From positions 248,001 to 312,000 of the forward strand of contig JABTTZ010000003.1 in the NCBI GenBank assembly GCA_015075625.1: 64,000 bases of DNA, in the 5' to 3' direction. This DNA is from Anaerolineales bacterium. GTDB lineage: Bacteria; Chloroflexota; Anaerolineae; Aggregatilineales; UBA2796. Made by a program: the position numbers and the translations under genes. Below are positions 53,268-60,236 of this stretch, piece by piece (position 1 is the first letter of the stretch; the number at the start of each line of letters is the position of its first letter). The notes under the pieces are model-generated. The model saw nothing but the letters and a program-made list of their open reading frames with translations, was not told the origin of the DNA and made no database searches.

Positions 53268-55004
53268 ATGCCAACCACACTAAACCTTAACATCAACGAA
53301 TCCTATTCACGGATCGGGACGAATGTTCGCACTCTTGCCGGAATGCTGCGGGCGCAGCGCGACCTCCTTGCCCAACGTGGGCTTGATATTGGCAAGGAGG
53401 CTATGGAAGGGCTAAACGCCTTTGCCGCCGATCTGGACAAAGTAACCCCCGACTTGATCAAATCCATGACCGAGCTAGATCAACTGCGCGAATTGGCGCG
53501 GACGACTCAAGTGACGAGTTCTGGAATGGATGTTAATCAAGTCCTCTCCGATGTGATCGATACCGTGATCACCCTCACAAAGGCAGAGCGCGGCTATATT
53601 GTCCTCAAAAACCCCGAAACTGAGGAGTTGGAGTTCAAATTTGCCCGCAACATGCGCCAAGCTGATCTCACCGAGGACGAACTGATCGTCAGCCGGACTG
53701 TCGTCGCCCGCGTTGCCGAATCTGGGCAGGCGATTGTCTCCACAAATGCCCAAGAAGACCCTCGCTTTGCCGGATCGTTGAGCATCGCTGGCTACATGCT
53801 GCGCAGCATCCTCTGCGTGCCGCTCATCCGTAAGGGGCTGGTCATTGGCGTTATCTATGCCGATAACCGCCTCCATCAGGGTATTTTCGGGGCGCATGAG
53901 GAACAGCTTGTCAGCGCCTTTGCCAACCAAGCGGCAATTGCCATTGAAAACGTTCGCCTCTTTGAACAACTGCGGGCAACACTCGCGGATATTACGGCAA
54001 TCCGTGACTTTATGGATAACGTCTTCGCCTCCATCGGCAGCGGCGTGATCACCACAGACCGCCAAGATGCGATCCAAACATTGAACCGGGCGGCGGCAAA
54101 AATACTCGATGTGCTAGAGGGCGAAGCGGCGCGTGGGCAGCCGCTCATGACCGTTTTCCCCCCTATGTACGATGGCTTTGAACGCCTGATTCACGAGGTG
54201 CGCGATTACAACCGCACCCAAGCGGTAGAAGTTGAACCTGTCTTGAGTGGACGGGGGCAGGTGAATCTCAATTTGAAACTCAGCCCCTTTAAGGATTCCC
54301 ACGCCGAAACACAAGGGGTCGCCATTGTGCTGGATGACCTGACCGCTGTGAAGCAGCAGCAGGCACAGTTGAGCGTCCTCCGCCGCTATCTAACCCCTGC
54401 CATGTTGGACAACATCCAGACCATTGCCGAGTTGGAATTGGGCGGTGTGGAGCGCGAAATCTCGGTCATTTCGTGCGATGTGCGCGGCTTCACCTCCTTT
54501 AGCGAGCGTATTCCCCCCGAACAGGTCATGGCGATTGTCAACCGCTACATGACGGTGAGCAGTGATGCCATTCACGAATATTCCGGAATCATTGATAAAT
54601 TCATGGGTGATGCAGTGGTGGGACTTTTTAACACGCAGTTAAATACCCTTGAGGATCACGCCGAACGGGCTGTCCTAACCGCCTTGCGGATGGTGGAAAA
54701 AGTCCGCGCCCTCCACGAGTCGCTGCCCCCCGAACAGCGCCTCAGCTATGGGATCGGCGTCCATACGGGCTTGGCAATTTTGGGCAATGTTGGCAGCCCT
54801 AGCCGTAAGGAATTTACCGCCATTGGGGAGACGCTGGAATTTGCCAAACTGCTGCAAGAAAACTGTCAGGGCGGCGAGATCATGATCAGCACCGTCACCT
54901 ATGAGCGGGTGAGCAAGGTTATCAAGGCTGAGCCAGCTCTGCCGCGCAAAATGAAGGAAACGCTCGAATTTTCCATGATGTATCAGGTCAAGGGGCGTGC
55001 CTGA
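53268..55004 (+). CDS. GAF-PAS-class III nucleotidyl cyclase, C1-like half (Asn/Arg pair lost)
   Basis: This 578-residue paralogue of the preceding protein has the same order of parts: N-terminal helices, GAF (AERGYIVLKNPETEELEF, LRSILCVPLIRKGL), PAS, and cyclase from about 390. Both metal Asp residues are kept, Asp404 (SCDVRGFTSFS) and Asp448 (KFMGDAVVGLF). The positions of the transition-state Asn and Arg are Glu524 and Leu528 (GETLEFAKLLQ). By class III rules it can bind metal-ATP but cannot finish the reaction alone. Tight linkage and opposite defects predict a heterodimer with its neighbour. Ligands of the GAF domains are unknown. Its stop overlaps the start of the glycosyltransferase gene. 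Confidence 0.85.
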   Translation: MPTTLNLNINESYSRIGTNVRTLAGMLRAQRDLLAQRGLDIGKEAMEGLNAFAADLDKVTPDLIKSMTELDQLRELARTTQVTSSGMDVNQVLSDVIDTVITLTKAERGYIVLKNPETEELEFKFARNMRQADLTEDELIVSRTVVARVAESGQAIVSTNAQEDPRFAGSLSIAGYMLRSILCVPLIRKGLVIGVIYADNRLHQGIFGAHEEQLVSAFANQAAIAIENVRLFEQLRATLADITAIRDFMDNVFASIGSGVITTDRQDAIQTLNRAAAKILDVLEGEAARGQPLMTVFPPMYDGFERLIHEVRDYNRTQAVEVEPVLSGRGQVNLNLKLSPFKDSHAETQGVAIVLDDLTAVKQQQAQLSVLRRYLTPAMLDNIQTIAELELGGVEREISVISCDVRGFTSFSERIPPEQVMAIVNRYMTVSSDAIHEYSGIIDKFMGDAVVGLFNTQLNTLEDHAERAVLTALRMVEKVRALHESLPPEQRLSYGIGVHTGLAILGNVGSPSRKEFTAIGETLEFAKLLQENCQGGEIMISTVTYERVSKVIKAEPALPRKMKETLEFSMMYQVKGRA

Positions 55005-55746
55005 TTCAGTGTGGGTGACTATCTTTGGCATCCGCACCACAGCGCAGACCTTTGCCGACGCCCTCAGCCAACTGACAACATGGAGCGCCGACCCCATTGG
55101 ACGGCGTTATGTATGCACCTGTCCGGTCTATACCTTGATGCGCGGCGTAGACGACCCCGCCGTTGGTGCGGCGCTGCGCCACGCCGACATGGTGACTGCC
55201 GATGGTATGCCCCTTGTTTGGGTGCAGCGCCATCGGGGATTTCCCCACGCTGAACGTGTGTATGGACCCGATCTGGTCTGGGGACTCTGCGAACGGACGG
55301 CGGAATCACCCCTTCGGCACGCTTTTTGGGGCGGCTTGCCGGGGATTCCTGAACGGATGGCGGCAGTGCTGGTGAAAACCTATCCCGGACTGCATGTCGC
55401 TGGTGCGGTCTCCCCTCCGGTACGCCCCCTTGAAAACCAGCCCGATGCAGCAGTCATTACACAACTTAACGCCCTAAATGCTGATGTTCTATGGGTGGGT
55501 TTGGGGTCGCCCAAGCAAGATCAATTCATGGCGCTCTACCGCCCCTATTTAACCGCCCCCCTGCTCATTGGAGTGGGCGCGGCGTTTGATCTGATCGCTG
55601 GTGTACGCCGCCAAGCCCCCCGTTGGATGCAGCGCAGCGGCTTAGAGTGGGTATTTCGCTTGGGACAGGAACCGCGCCGCTTGTGGCGGCGCTACCTGCT
55701 CTACAATGTGCGCTTTGTGTGGCGGCTGTGGCGAGAAAAGCCCTAA
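54997..55746 (+). CDS. WecG/TagA/CpsF-family glycosyltransferase
   Basis: The family signature is clear: TADGMPLVWVQRHRGF with a following ERVYGPDL, HAFWGGLPGIPERMAAVL, DVLWVGLGSPKQDQFMA, and GVGAAFDLIAGVRRQAPRWMQRSGLEWVFRLGQEPRRL. These enzymes add N-acetylmannosamine-type sugars to polyprenyl-linked GlcNAc for surface polymers. GTG 54997 overlaps the cyclase stop (GTGCCTGA), so translation is coupled to the cyclase pair; the link between them is unexplained. A 6-bp stem follows at 55750-55768. Confidence 0.9.
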   Translation: MPDSVWVTIFGIRTTAQTFADALSQLTTWSADPIGRRYVCTCPVYTLMRGVDDPAVGAALRHADMVTADGMPLVWVQRHRGFPHAERVYGPDLVWGLCERTAESPLRHAFWGGLPGIPERMAAVLVKTYPGLHVAGAVSPPVRPLENQPDAAVITQLNALNADVLWVGLGSPKQDQFMALYRPYLTAPLLIGVGAAFDLIAGVRRQAPRWMQRSGLEWVFRLGQEPRRLWRRYLLYNVRFVWRLWREKP

Positions 55747-55800
55747 ATTGGCAGCTAAAACCGCTGCCTGTGTCAATTCGTAATCAACATAGATGGTATG

Positions 55801-55927
55801 CAGTTGCCCTCACCCCCTAGCCCCTTGTGAGGAGAGGGGGAATCAGGTTTTTGAGGGAGCTTCCCCCTCACACGACCTCTTTTGATGAATACAAGGCAAA
55901 CCCCTTCAACCGCGTAAGCCCTACAAC
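55801..55927. repeat. MITE-like dispersed element, copy 3 (reverse orientation)
   Basis: On the minus strand it reads GTAGGGCTTACGCGGTTGAA and then TTGTATTCATCAAAAG, matching copies 1 and 2 with several changes. The other end is not well defined. Confidence 0.5.
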
Positions 55928-55961
55928 ATATTCCCCCCTTCTATCTCGTCCTTTTTTCTGT

Positions 55962-55995
55962 TATACTGTAAAAATTGACCTCTTATGACCTCTTG
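55962..55995 (+). promoter_or_regulatory. Promoter with tandem operator-like repeat
   Basis: TATACT (55962-55967) is followed at 55976-55995 by TGACCTCTTATGACCTCTTG, two near-identical 10-bp units in tandem. The position around the expected transcription start suggests a binding site for a repressor, possibly the HTH protein encoded at 56083. Confidence 0.4.
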
Positions 55996-56082
55996 TTAGT
56001 CGTAGAGAGGTGTTCGCACGAAAAATTGGTGCTTGACACCAAGGTTAGAGCCGTGTTAGAGTCACGGAGGTTGGAGTAACCC

Positions 56083-56298
56083 ATGGCGGAAGGCAAAGAT
56101 CGTAAGCAGCCTATCAACCCTCAAGCGGTGTACAGCCGTCAAGAGGCAGCGGAGGCGCTAGGGGTCAGCCTGAGTACGCTGAAGAAACTCATCAACGCGG
56201 GGCATCTCCGCGTGAGCCAACCAGACGGTATCAGGCGAATCTTCATCCGGGGCGAGAGTATTCTCGCTATGTTGGAGCAAACCGTTCTCGAACGGTAA
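56083..56298 (+). CDS. Small excisionase/MerR-type helix-turn-helix protein
   Basis: The 71-residue protein has a single DNA-binding unit (YSRQEAAEALGVSLSTLKKLINAGHLR, then a wing GIRRIFIRGESILAMLE), typical of the HTH_17 excisionase family. These proteins bind att sites or act as small regulators. A ribosome site (CGGAGG/GGAG) precedes the ATG. No integrase is present in the window. It opens an island that ends in a restriction-modification pair and could regulate it, though it is not a classical C protein. Confidence 0.75.
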   Translation: MAEGKDRKQPINPQAVYSRQEAAEALGVSLSTLKKLINAGHLRVSQPDGIRRIFIRGESILAMLEQTVLER

Positions 56299-56421
56299 AT
56301 CCTGAAGATCGTTTTGTCCGCTGAGATCAATTCATCACTCGTAAATAGTCCCGTCAGACACTGACGAGGAACAAGCGCTAAAGAGGTAGACCAATGTTAG
56401 ATAGCATGAGAGGAGGTCACG

Positions 56422-56823
56422 GTGGTTCGCAACATTAACACAGTTGTCACGCTTCGTGGCGACTCGCTCATGAATGTTGGTCTTATCGCCCGTCCGTTGC
56501 CCGCCAATGCCGAGGGCGGAGTCCGCCAAGAACCCACCGTCAGTGGCTTCATGGGTGGCTCGTTGATGAGTTTGCGCTCCTTCACCCCCAACGATGGAAT
56601 CATCCGGTGGAATGTGGGGATGGCAAATGGCACAAGCGCCAACGCAGGCAAGACAGCAAAGACGCGCTTACCGATAAGCGACGACGATCCAAAACCAATC
56701 GTCAAGGGGTACACAAAAAAGGCATTTTGCCAGACGTACCCAGAGTTCCTTACCAATCAGCGATCCGACGTTCCGGCGACAGACCGGATGAAACGAGGGA
56801 GGCGCACACAAAGCGTGTGCTAG
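56422..56823 (+). CDS. Hypothetical protein of the HTH/R-M island
   Basis: GTG 56422 is preceded by GAGGAGG at 56409-56415, and codon use in the frame is even and protein-like over 133 residues. No family is recognised. The first 90 residues are balanced and neutral (TVVTLRGDSLMNVGLIARPL); the end is basic (MKRGRRTQSVC). A minus-strand frame of similar length mirrors it and is regarded as its shadow. A strong terminator lies 46 bp after the stop, so 56083-56823 may be one two-gene unit. Confidence 0.45.
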   Translation: MVRNINTVVTLRGDSLMNVGLIARPLPANAEGGVRQEPTVSGFMGGSLMSLRSFTPNDGIIRWNVGMANGTSANAGKTAKTRLPISDDDPKPIVKGYTKKAFCQTYPEFLTNQRSDVPATDRMKRGRRTQSVC

Positions 56824-56868
56824 GGCGCTTCTCCCAGTTTCTACCCGCCGCTTCATGAGATGCAAGCA

Positions 56869-56910
56869 ACGGGGACGTAGGATCGATGAGACCTACGTCC
56901 CCGTTTTTGT
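56869..56910 (+). terminator. Strong intrinsic terminator in the island
   Basis: ACGGGGACGTAGG pairs perfectly with CCTACGTCCCCGT around a 10-base loop and is followed by TTTTGTTT. Confidence 0.9.
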
Positions 56911-56998
56911 TTCTGGTCATGGGGACGTGTCAAGGCAGTGAAGACAGATACTTTCACCCGACAAGCAGCGGTGTGCAAAAACAGGGAGCAACCCAACC

Positions 56999-57265
56999 AT
57001 GATGACGAATAGCTTAGACATTCGAGTCTTCCAAACGCTTTTCACCGAAGACCGTTTCGCCTCCCTTTTTCGGACGGTAGATCGGCTGCACGATGTCGTT
57101 TCAGAAGGCAAGCTGGAGCAGGTAACCAACCTCTCCCCAGAGGAGGTGCTAGGGTGGTTAAGAGATATCACCTATACCCTCAACGAAACCATACGCGAGT
57201 TAGAGGAAGGCGAACACCATGAGGCAGATAATCTCTACCAACGGTTGTTCAACCTTGTACCGTAG
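56999..57265 (+). CDS. Small acidic hypothetical protein
   Basis: The 88-residue protein has an ATG at 56999 (or 57002) behind ACAGGGAG. It is predicted to be helical and acidic (RDITYTLNETIRELEEGEHHEADNLY), without Cys or a membrane segment. The size and acidity recall small phage-like or anti-restriction proteins, but there is no motif to support this. It follows the terminator at 56869-56910 and begins a second unit of the island. Confidence 0.55.
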   Translation: MMTNSLDIRVFQTLFTEDRFASLFRTVDRLHDVVSEGKLEQVTNLSPEEVLGWLRDITYTLNETIRELEEGEHHEADNLYQRLFNLVP

Positions 57266-57311
57266 ACCCACCGATAGGTGCTTTGGTTTACGGAGAGATG
57301 GAGTAAAGGTC

Positions 57312-57557
57312 ATGCAGTTCGGTAGTCAGCAATCAAAGGAAACCCCAAGCAATATTGGCGACGGCGATGAAGGGGCTGATGAGGTGGGGCTGTGGTTTAT
57401 TGAAAACCGCGCCACCGTATGCAAAGGCAATCAACGCGCCAGTCATTACATAGGGGAACGGTTGTACGGCTATCGTGCGGTGGGCAAAACAGGTTCGCAG
57501 CGGGAAAACAGTCCTCGCCAAACCAATGCCCAACCTCCTCGCAAGGAACGTCACTAG
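57312..57557 (+). CDS. Small hypothetical protein, uncertain
   Basis: An 81-residue frame starts at ATG 57312 behind GGAGTAAAGG, 46 bp after the previous gene. It is polar and basic at the end (QPPRKERH), with no recognised domain. A longer version would begin at 57219 inside the preceding gene. The minus strand over the same bases has a hydrophobic frame that looks like an antisense shadow. Coding status is doubtful. Confidence 0.35.
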   Translation: MQFGSQQSKETPSNIGDGDEGADEVGLWFIENRATVCKGNQRASHYIGERLYGYRAVGKTGSQRENSPRQTNAQPPRKERH

Positions 57558-58015
57558 GCAAGACTATTGCCAACGTCGCAAGGCAACACGCGGCGGGTGC
57601 GTTCCAAAACGAGGCAGCACGAGACACTGTGTTAACCGTTTATCGGAACCACCCGCAGCCTGTAAAGGCGGAAACGCCCGACAGACTGCCTTGCGAACGA
57701 ACAATCTCATATCATAGTCGCTTGGCGGCGACGCACCTTAATGGTAGACCCGCAGATGTGCGCTTGGGACGCGATGAACTGGTAGTATTCGCGCCCATCT
57801 GCCCGTGACGACACACGGCAACAACAGCAGCGTCAACGCCCTCCCGACCACTCAACGGGAGAGAAACAATTTGAGCCACAATGTACTCTGTTTCACGAAC
57901 GACATCTGTAAACGATATAACCGGAACACCTCCGGTGGTCTGCCGAGACTTCGGGTGCGACAGCAGGGGTGTTGGCGAGCCAACGGCGGATCGCCTCCCC
58001 GGAGGTGAGCTTGGC

Positions 58016-58051
58016 GGGGACAGGGCGCGTGCGTCCCTGTCCCCTTTTTTT
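58016..58051 (+). terminator. Strong intrinsic terminator before the methyltransferase gene
   Basis: GGGGACAGGG pairs with CCCTGTCCCC around a 9-base loop and is followed by seven T. It isolates the methyltransferase from upstream transcription. Confidence 0.9.
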
Positions 58052-58061
58052 CGGGTTGCGC

Positions 58062-58067
58062 TATACT
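58062..58067 (+). promoter_or_regulatory. -10 element giving a probably leaderless methyltransferase message
   Basis: TATACT at 58062-58067 ends 6 bp before the ATG at 58074. Transcription would start at or very near the ATG. No ribosome site precedes it, which agrees with leaderless translation. The -35 area falls in the terminator stem and is poor. Confidence 0.45.
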
Positions 58068-58073
58068 TCGTAT

Positions 58074-59096
58074 ATGAATGCTTCCACGCCTTTACCCTAT
58101 TGTGATCAAATCATCTGTGGCGATAGTTACCAGTTGTTGGGCGATCTTCCCTCTGGCAGCATCGATTTAGTGATTACCTCGCCACCTTACTACCAACAAC
58201 GTGATTATGGTGGCGGGGTGGGTAACGAGGCAACGCCAGAGGCATATATTCAGGCGCTTATGATGATCTTTGAAGCCTGTGTGCGCGTGATCAAACCAAC
58301 GGGAAGCATCGTTTGGAATCTGGGTGATAAGTACGAAAAAAGCAGCTTGCTCCTCATGCCTTATCGCTTTGCCCAACGCGCAGTGGCACACACCGGGGTT
58401 AGGTTGGTGAATACAATTACATGGGTGAAGGCAAATCCAACTCCGCGCCAATTCAAACGCCGGCTTGTCAGCAGTACAGAACCCTTTTTCCATTTTGTCA
58501 AAACGGATCAGTATCAGTATTTCCCAGAAGCGTTCCAAACCAGCGCCCCAAACCCTACAATGCCCAAAAAGAATCACAACGCAGGACGCCGTATTGGGCA
58601 AAAGTATAAGGCATTGATTGAGGGATCAGACCTAACCCCGGCGCAAAAAGCAATGGCTGAAGACGAATTGGCAAAAGTCATTTCTGAGGTGCATCAGGGG
58701 GAAATTGAAGGGTTTCGGATGAAAATTCGGGGAATTCATGCTGAACCCTTTGGTGGGCAGGAAGGCGGACGGAAAATTCAATTGGAGCGGAATGGATTCA
58801 CGATTATTCGTATCTATGGTGAGCCGCTCAAGCGTGATGTGATTATGACCCCTGTCGAGTCGCTTAAGGGTAACCCTCACCCGGCAACCTTCCCTACCCT
58901 CCTTGTGGAAGAATTTTTGAGGCTGCTGACAAACCCGGATGACATTGTTCTTGACCCCTTTATGGGGTCGGGAACAACCGGTGTGGCGGCTATCCAAACC
59001 CGACGACACTATCTTGGGTTCGACATTAACCCTGATTATTGTGCCTATGCAACCACGCGTATTGAAGAAACTGGGCAGCAAATTCGTCTATGGTAA
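58074..59096 (+). CDS. Type II DNA methyltransferase, beta class, probably N4-cytosine
   Basis: Catalytic motif IV TSPPY lies at residues 35-39 and the SAM-binding motif I DPFMGSGTTG near 294-303; this order defines the beta class, and SPPY favours N4-cytosine methylation. The target recognition part lies between (residues about 120-270). The 340-residue enzyme protects host DNA from the nuclease encoded next, whose start overlaps its stop. The DNA here is visibly more AT-rich at third codon positions than nearby genes, which suggests acquisition by transfer. An upstream in-frame start at 57969 would run through the terminator and is rejected. Confidence 0.88.
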   Translation: MNASTPLPYCDQIICGDSYQLLGDLPSGSIDLVITSPPYYQQRDYGGGVGNEATPEAYIQALMMIFEACVRVIKPTGSIVWNLGDKYEKSSLLLMPYRFAQRAVAHTGVRLVNTITWVKANPTPRQFKRRLVSSTEPFFHFVKTDQYQYFPEAFQTSAPNPTMPKKNHNAGRRIGQKYKALIEGSDLTPAQKAMAEDELAKVISEVHQGEIEGFRMKIRGIHAEPFGGQEGGRKIQLERNGFTIIRIYGEPLKRDVIMTPVESLKGNPHPATFPTLLVEEFLRLLTNPDDIVLDPFMGSGTTGVAAIQTRRHYLGFDINPDYCAYATTRIEETGQQIRLW

Positions 59097-60229
59097 GTGA
59101 TGTCCCCACTCCTGAGGAGATTCTCATGGCAGCCCTTCAGCAAGCTCGTTCGGATGGGGAGAGAATGCTTGCTGCCCTGCCCTCCCCTGTTGGTGATAAT
59201 CTCCGTACCCTTACCGCACATGCCGAGAGTCAAAAGGCAGTTTTGGGAGTGCTGCTTACCTCAGCAACTTACAAAAGCCTTTATCCCACGCAAGATATTC
59301 GCTACCATCAAGAGAAACTACTCAATGGCTATTCGGGGCGGACATTTGACACACGCTATACTACCCCATTCTTAAAAACATATTTTCCCCGCTATGCGAT
59401 GTCCGAGTCAGCATGGTTAACTCGATCCCTTGAACAACCACACCCATTTACCATGGATTTTCCGGGGCGCATCCAACAATCCGCTGTCAAAGCTGCTTTT
59501 TTGGCATTGATCGATTATCTTGAACAGGTCCCGTCTGATGCTTTCCCCATTATTGTTGGGTTATTTGTCCTTTTGATCCGAGAGCAAGTCGCAGATGTCA
59601 TGTTATCGCCAGCCGCCATTCCCACGCAGATTGGCATCAACGATATTGTTCATGTGGTTAATCAACATATTCATGCCCCTTACAAAGGTAGGGGCGCCTC
59701 ACGTTTGCCTGTTTTAGCCCTTTATGCCCTGTACCGTTTAATTGTCATCGACGTAAAAAGGTATGAAGGTGTCCTTGTCCACCCCCTAACACAGCATACC
59801 GCACCGGATACGCAATCACATACACTAGGAGATATAGAACTCATTCGCCCCGATTCAACATGTTTTGAGGCGGTAGAAGTTAAACATAGAAAACCTATCA
59901 CAGCCGATATGGTGAAAGCCGCATCTCAGAAGATTGGAACTCAGCGTATTGAACGGTATTACATTCTCACCACCCATACGCCCGATGTTATAGATACCGA
60001 GTCGGTGCAGCACGCGCTTGAGGAAGCAAAACGTTATAGCGTATGCCAGATTATCGTTAATGGGGTGATTCCAACCCTAAAATATGCCTTACGACTCGTT
60101 CGTGATCCAGCGCAGTTTTTACCGCACTATTCAGCCATCCTTGTCGAGGAATTTCAACGCGGTAGCACCATTAAACGTCAGCATATTGTCACATGGCAGG
60201 ATATTCAACGAGGTATCATAGCCCGATAG
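59090..60229 (+). CDS. Type II restriction endonuclease, possibly SacI-like
   Basis: A PD-(D/E)xK-type site is visible: Asp248 in LGDIELI and Glu263-Val-Lys265 in FEAVEVKH, spaced as usual. The N-terminal half contains GYSGRTFDTRYTTPFLK and SAWLTRSLEQPHPFTMDF, phrases I associate with SacI-family enzymes; that assignment is from memory and uncertain. ATG 59090 overlaps the methyltransferase stop (ATGGTAA), so nuclease synthesis follows methyltransferase synthesis. The sequence specificity cannot be predicted. Base composition matches its partner. Confidence 0.75.
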   Translation: MVSDVPTPEEILMAALQQARSDGERMLAALPSPVGDNLRTLTAHAESQKAVLGVLLTSATYKSLYPTQDIRYHQEKLLNGYSGRTFDTRYTTPFLKTYFPRYAMSESAWLTRSLEQPHPFTMDFPGRIQQSAVKAAFLALIDYLEQVPSDAFPIIVGLFVLLIREQVADVMLSPAAIPTQIGINDIVHVVNQHIHAPYKGRGASRLPVLALYALYRLIVIDVKRYEGVLVHPLTQHTAPDTQSHTLGDIELIRPDSTCFEAVEVKHRKPITADMVKAASQKIGTQRIERYYILTTHTPDVIDTESVQHALEEAKRYSVCQIIVNGVIPTLKYALRLVRDPAQFLPHYSAILVEEFQRGSTIKRQHIVTWQDIQRGIIAR

Positions 60230-60236
60230 GACATTC

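Larger units (their letters stand above)
55747..56082. other. Spacer with MITE-like copy 3 and promoter of the HTH gene
   Basis: No gene is supported. It contains the stem GGCAGC/GCTGCC (55750-55768), a reversed MITE-like copy, TATACT at 55962-55967 and a tandem 10-bp repeat (55976-55995), then TTGACA at 56033-56038 and two TTAGAG words before the HTH gene. Confidence 0.5.
57558..58073. other. Structured region without a supported gene
   Basis: Short frames in several phases lack ribosome sites. From 57841 onward there are successive hairpins: CTCCCG/CGGGAG (57841-57861), ACCGGA/TCCGGT (57920-57936), GTTGGC/GCCAAC (57971-57984) and CCTCC/GGAGG (57994-58005), ending in the terminator at 58016-58051. 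It may encode a small structured RNA or a leader. Confidence 0.4.

Noticed and set aside
56397-56756. 119-residue minus-strand frame in the island
   Set aside because: Its wobble positions coincide with those of the plus-strand frame, which has a good GAGGAGG site; it is regarded as a shadow.
57333-57554. Hydrophobic minus-strand frame of 73 residues as a membrane toxin
   Set aside because: No ribosome site or promoter on that strand; hydrophobicity comes from reading the polar plus-strand codons backward.
55962-58073. Integron or CRISPR-like array in the repeat-bearing island
   Set aside because: No regularly spaced repeats, no integrase and no attC-like core sites were found; the hairpins differ from one another.
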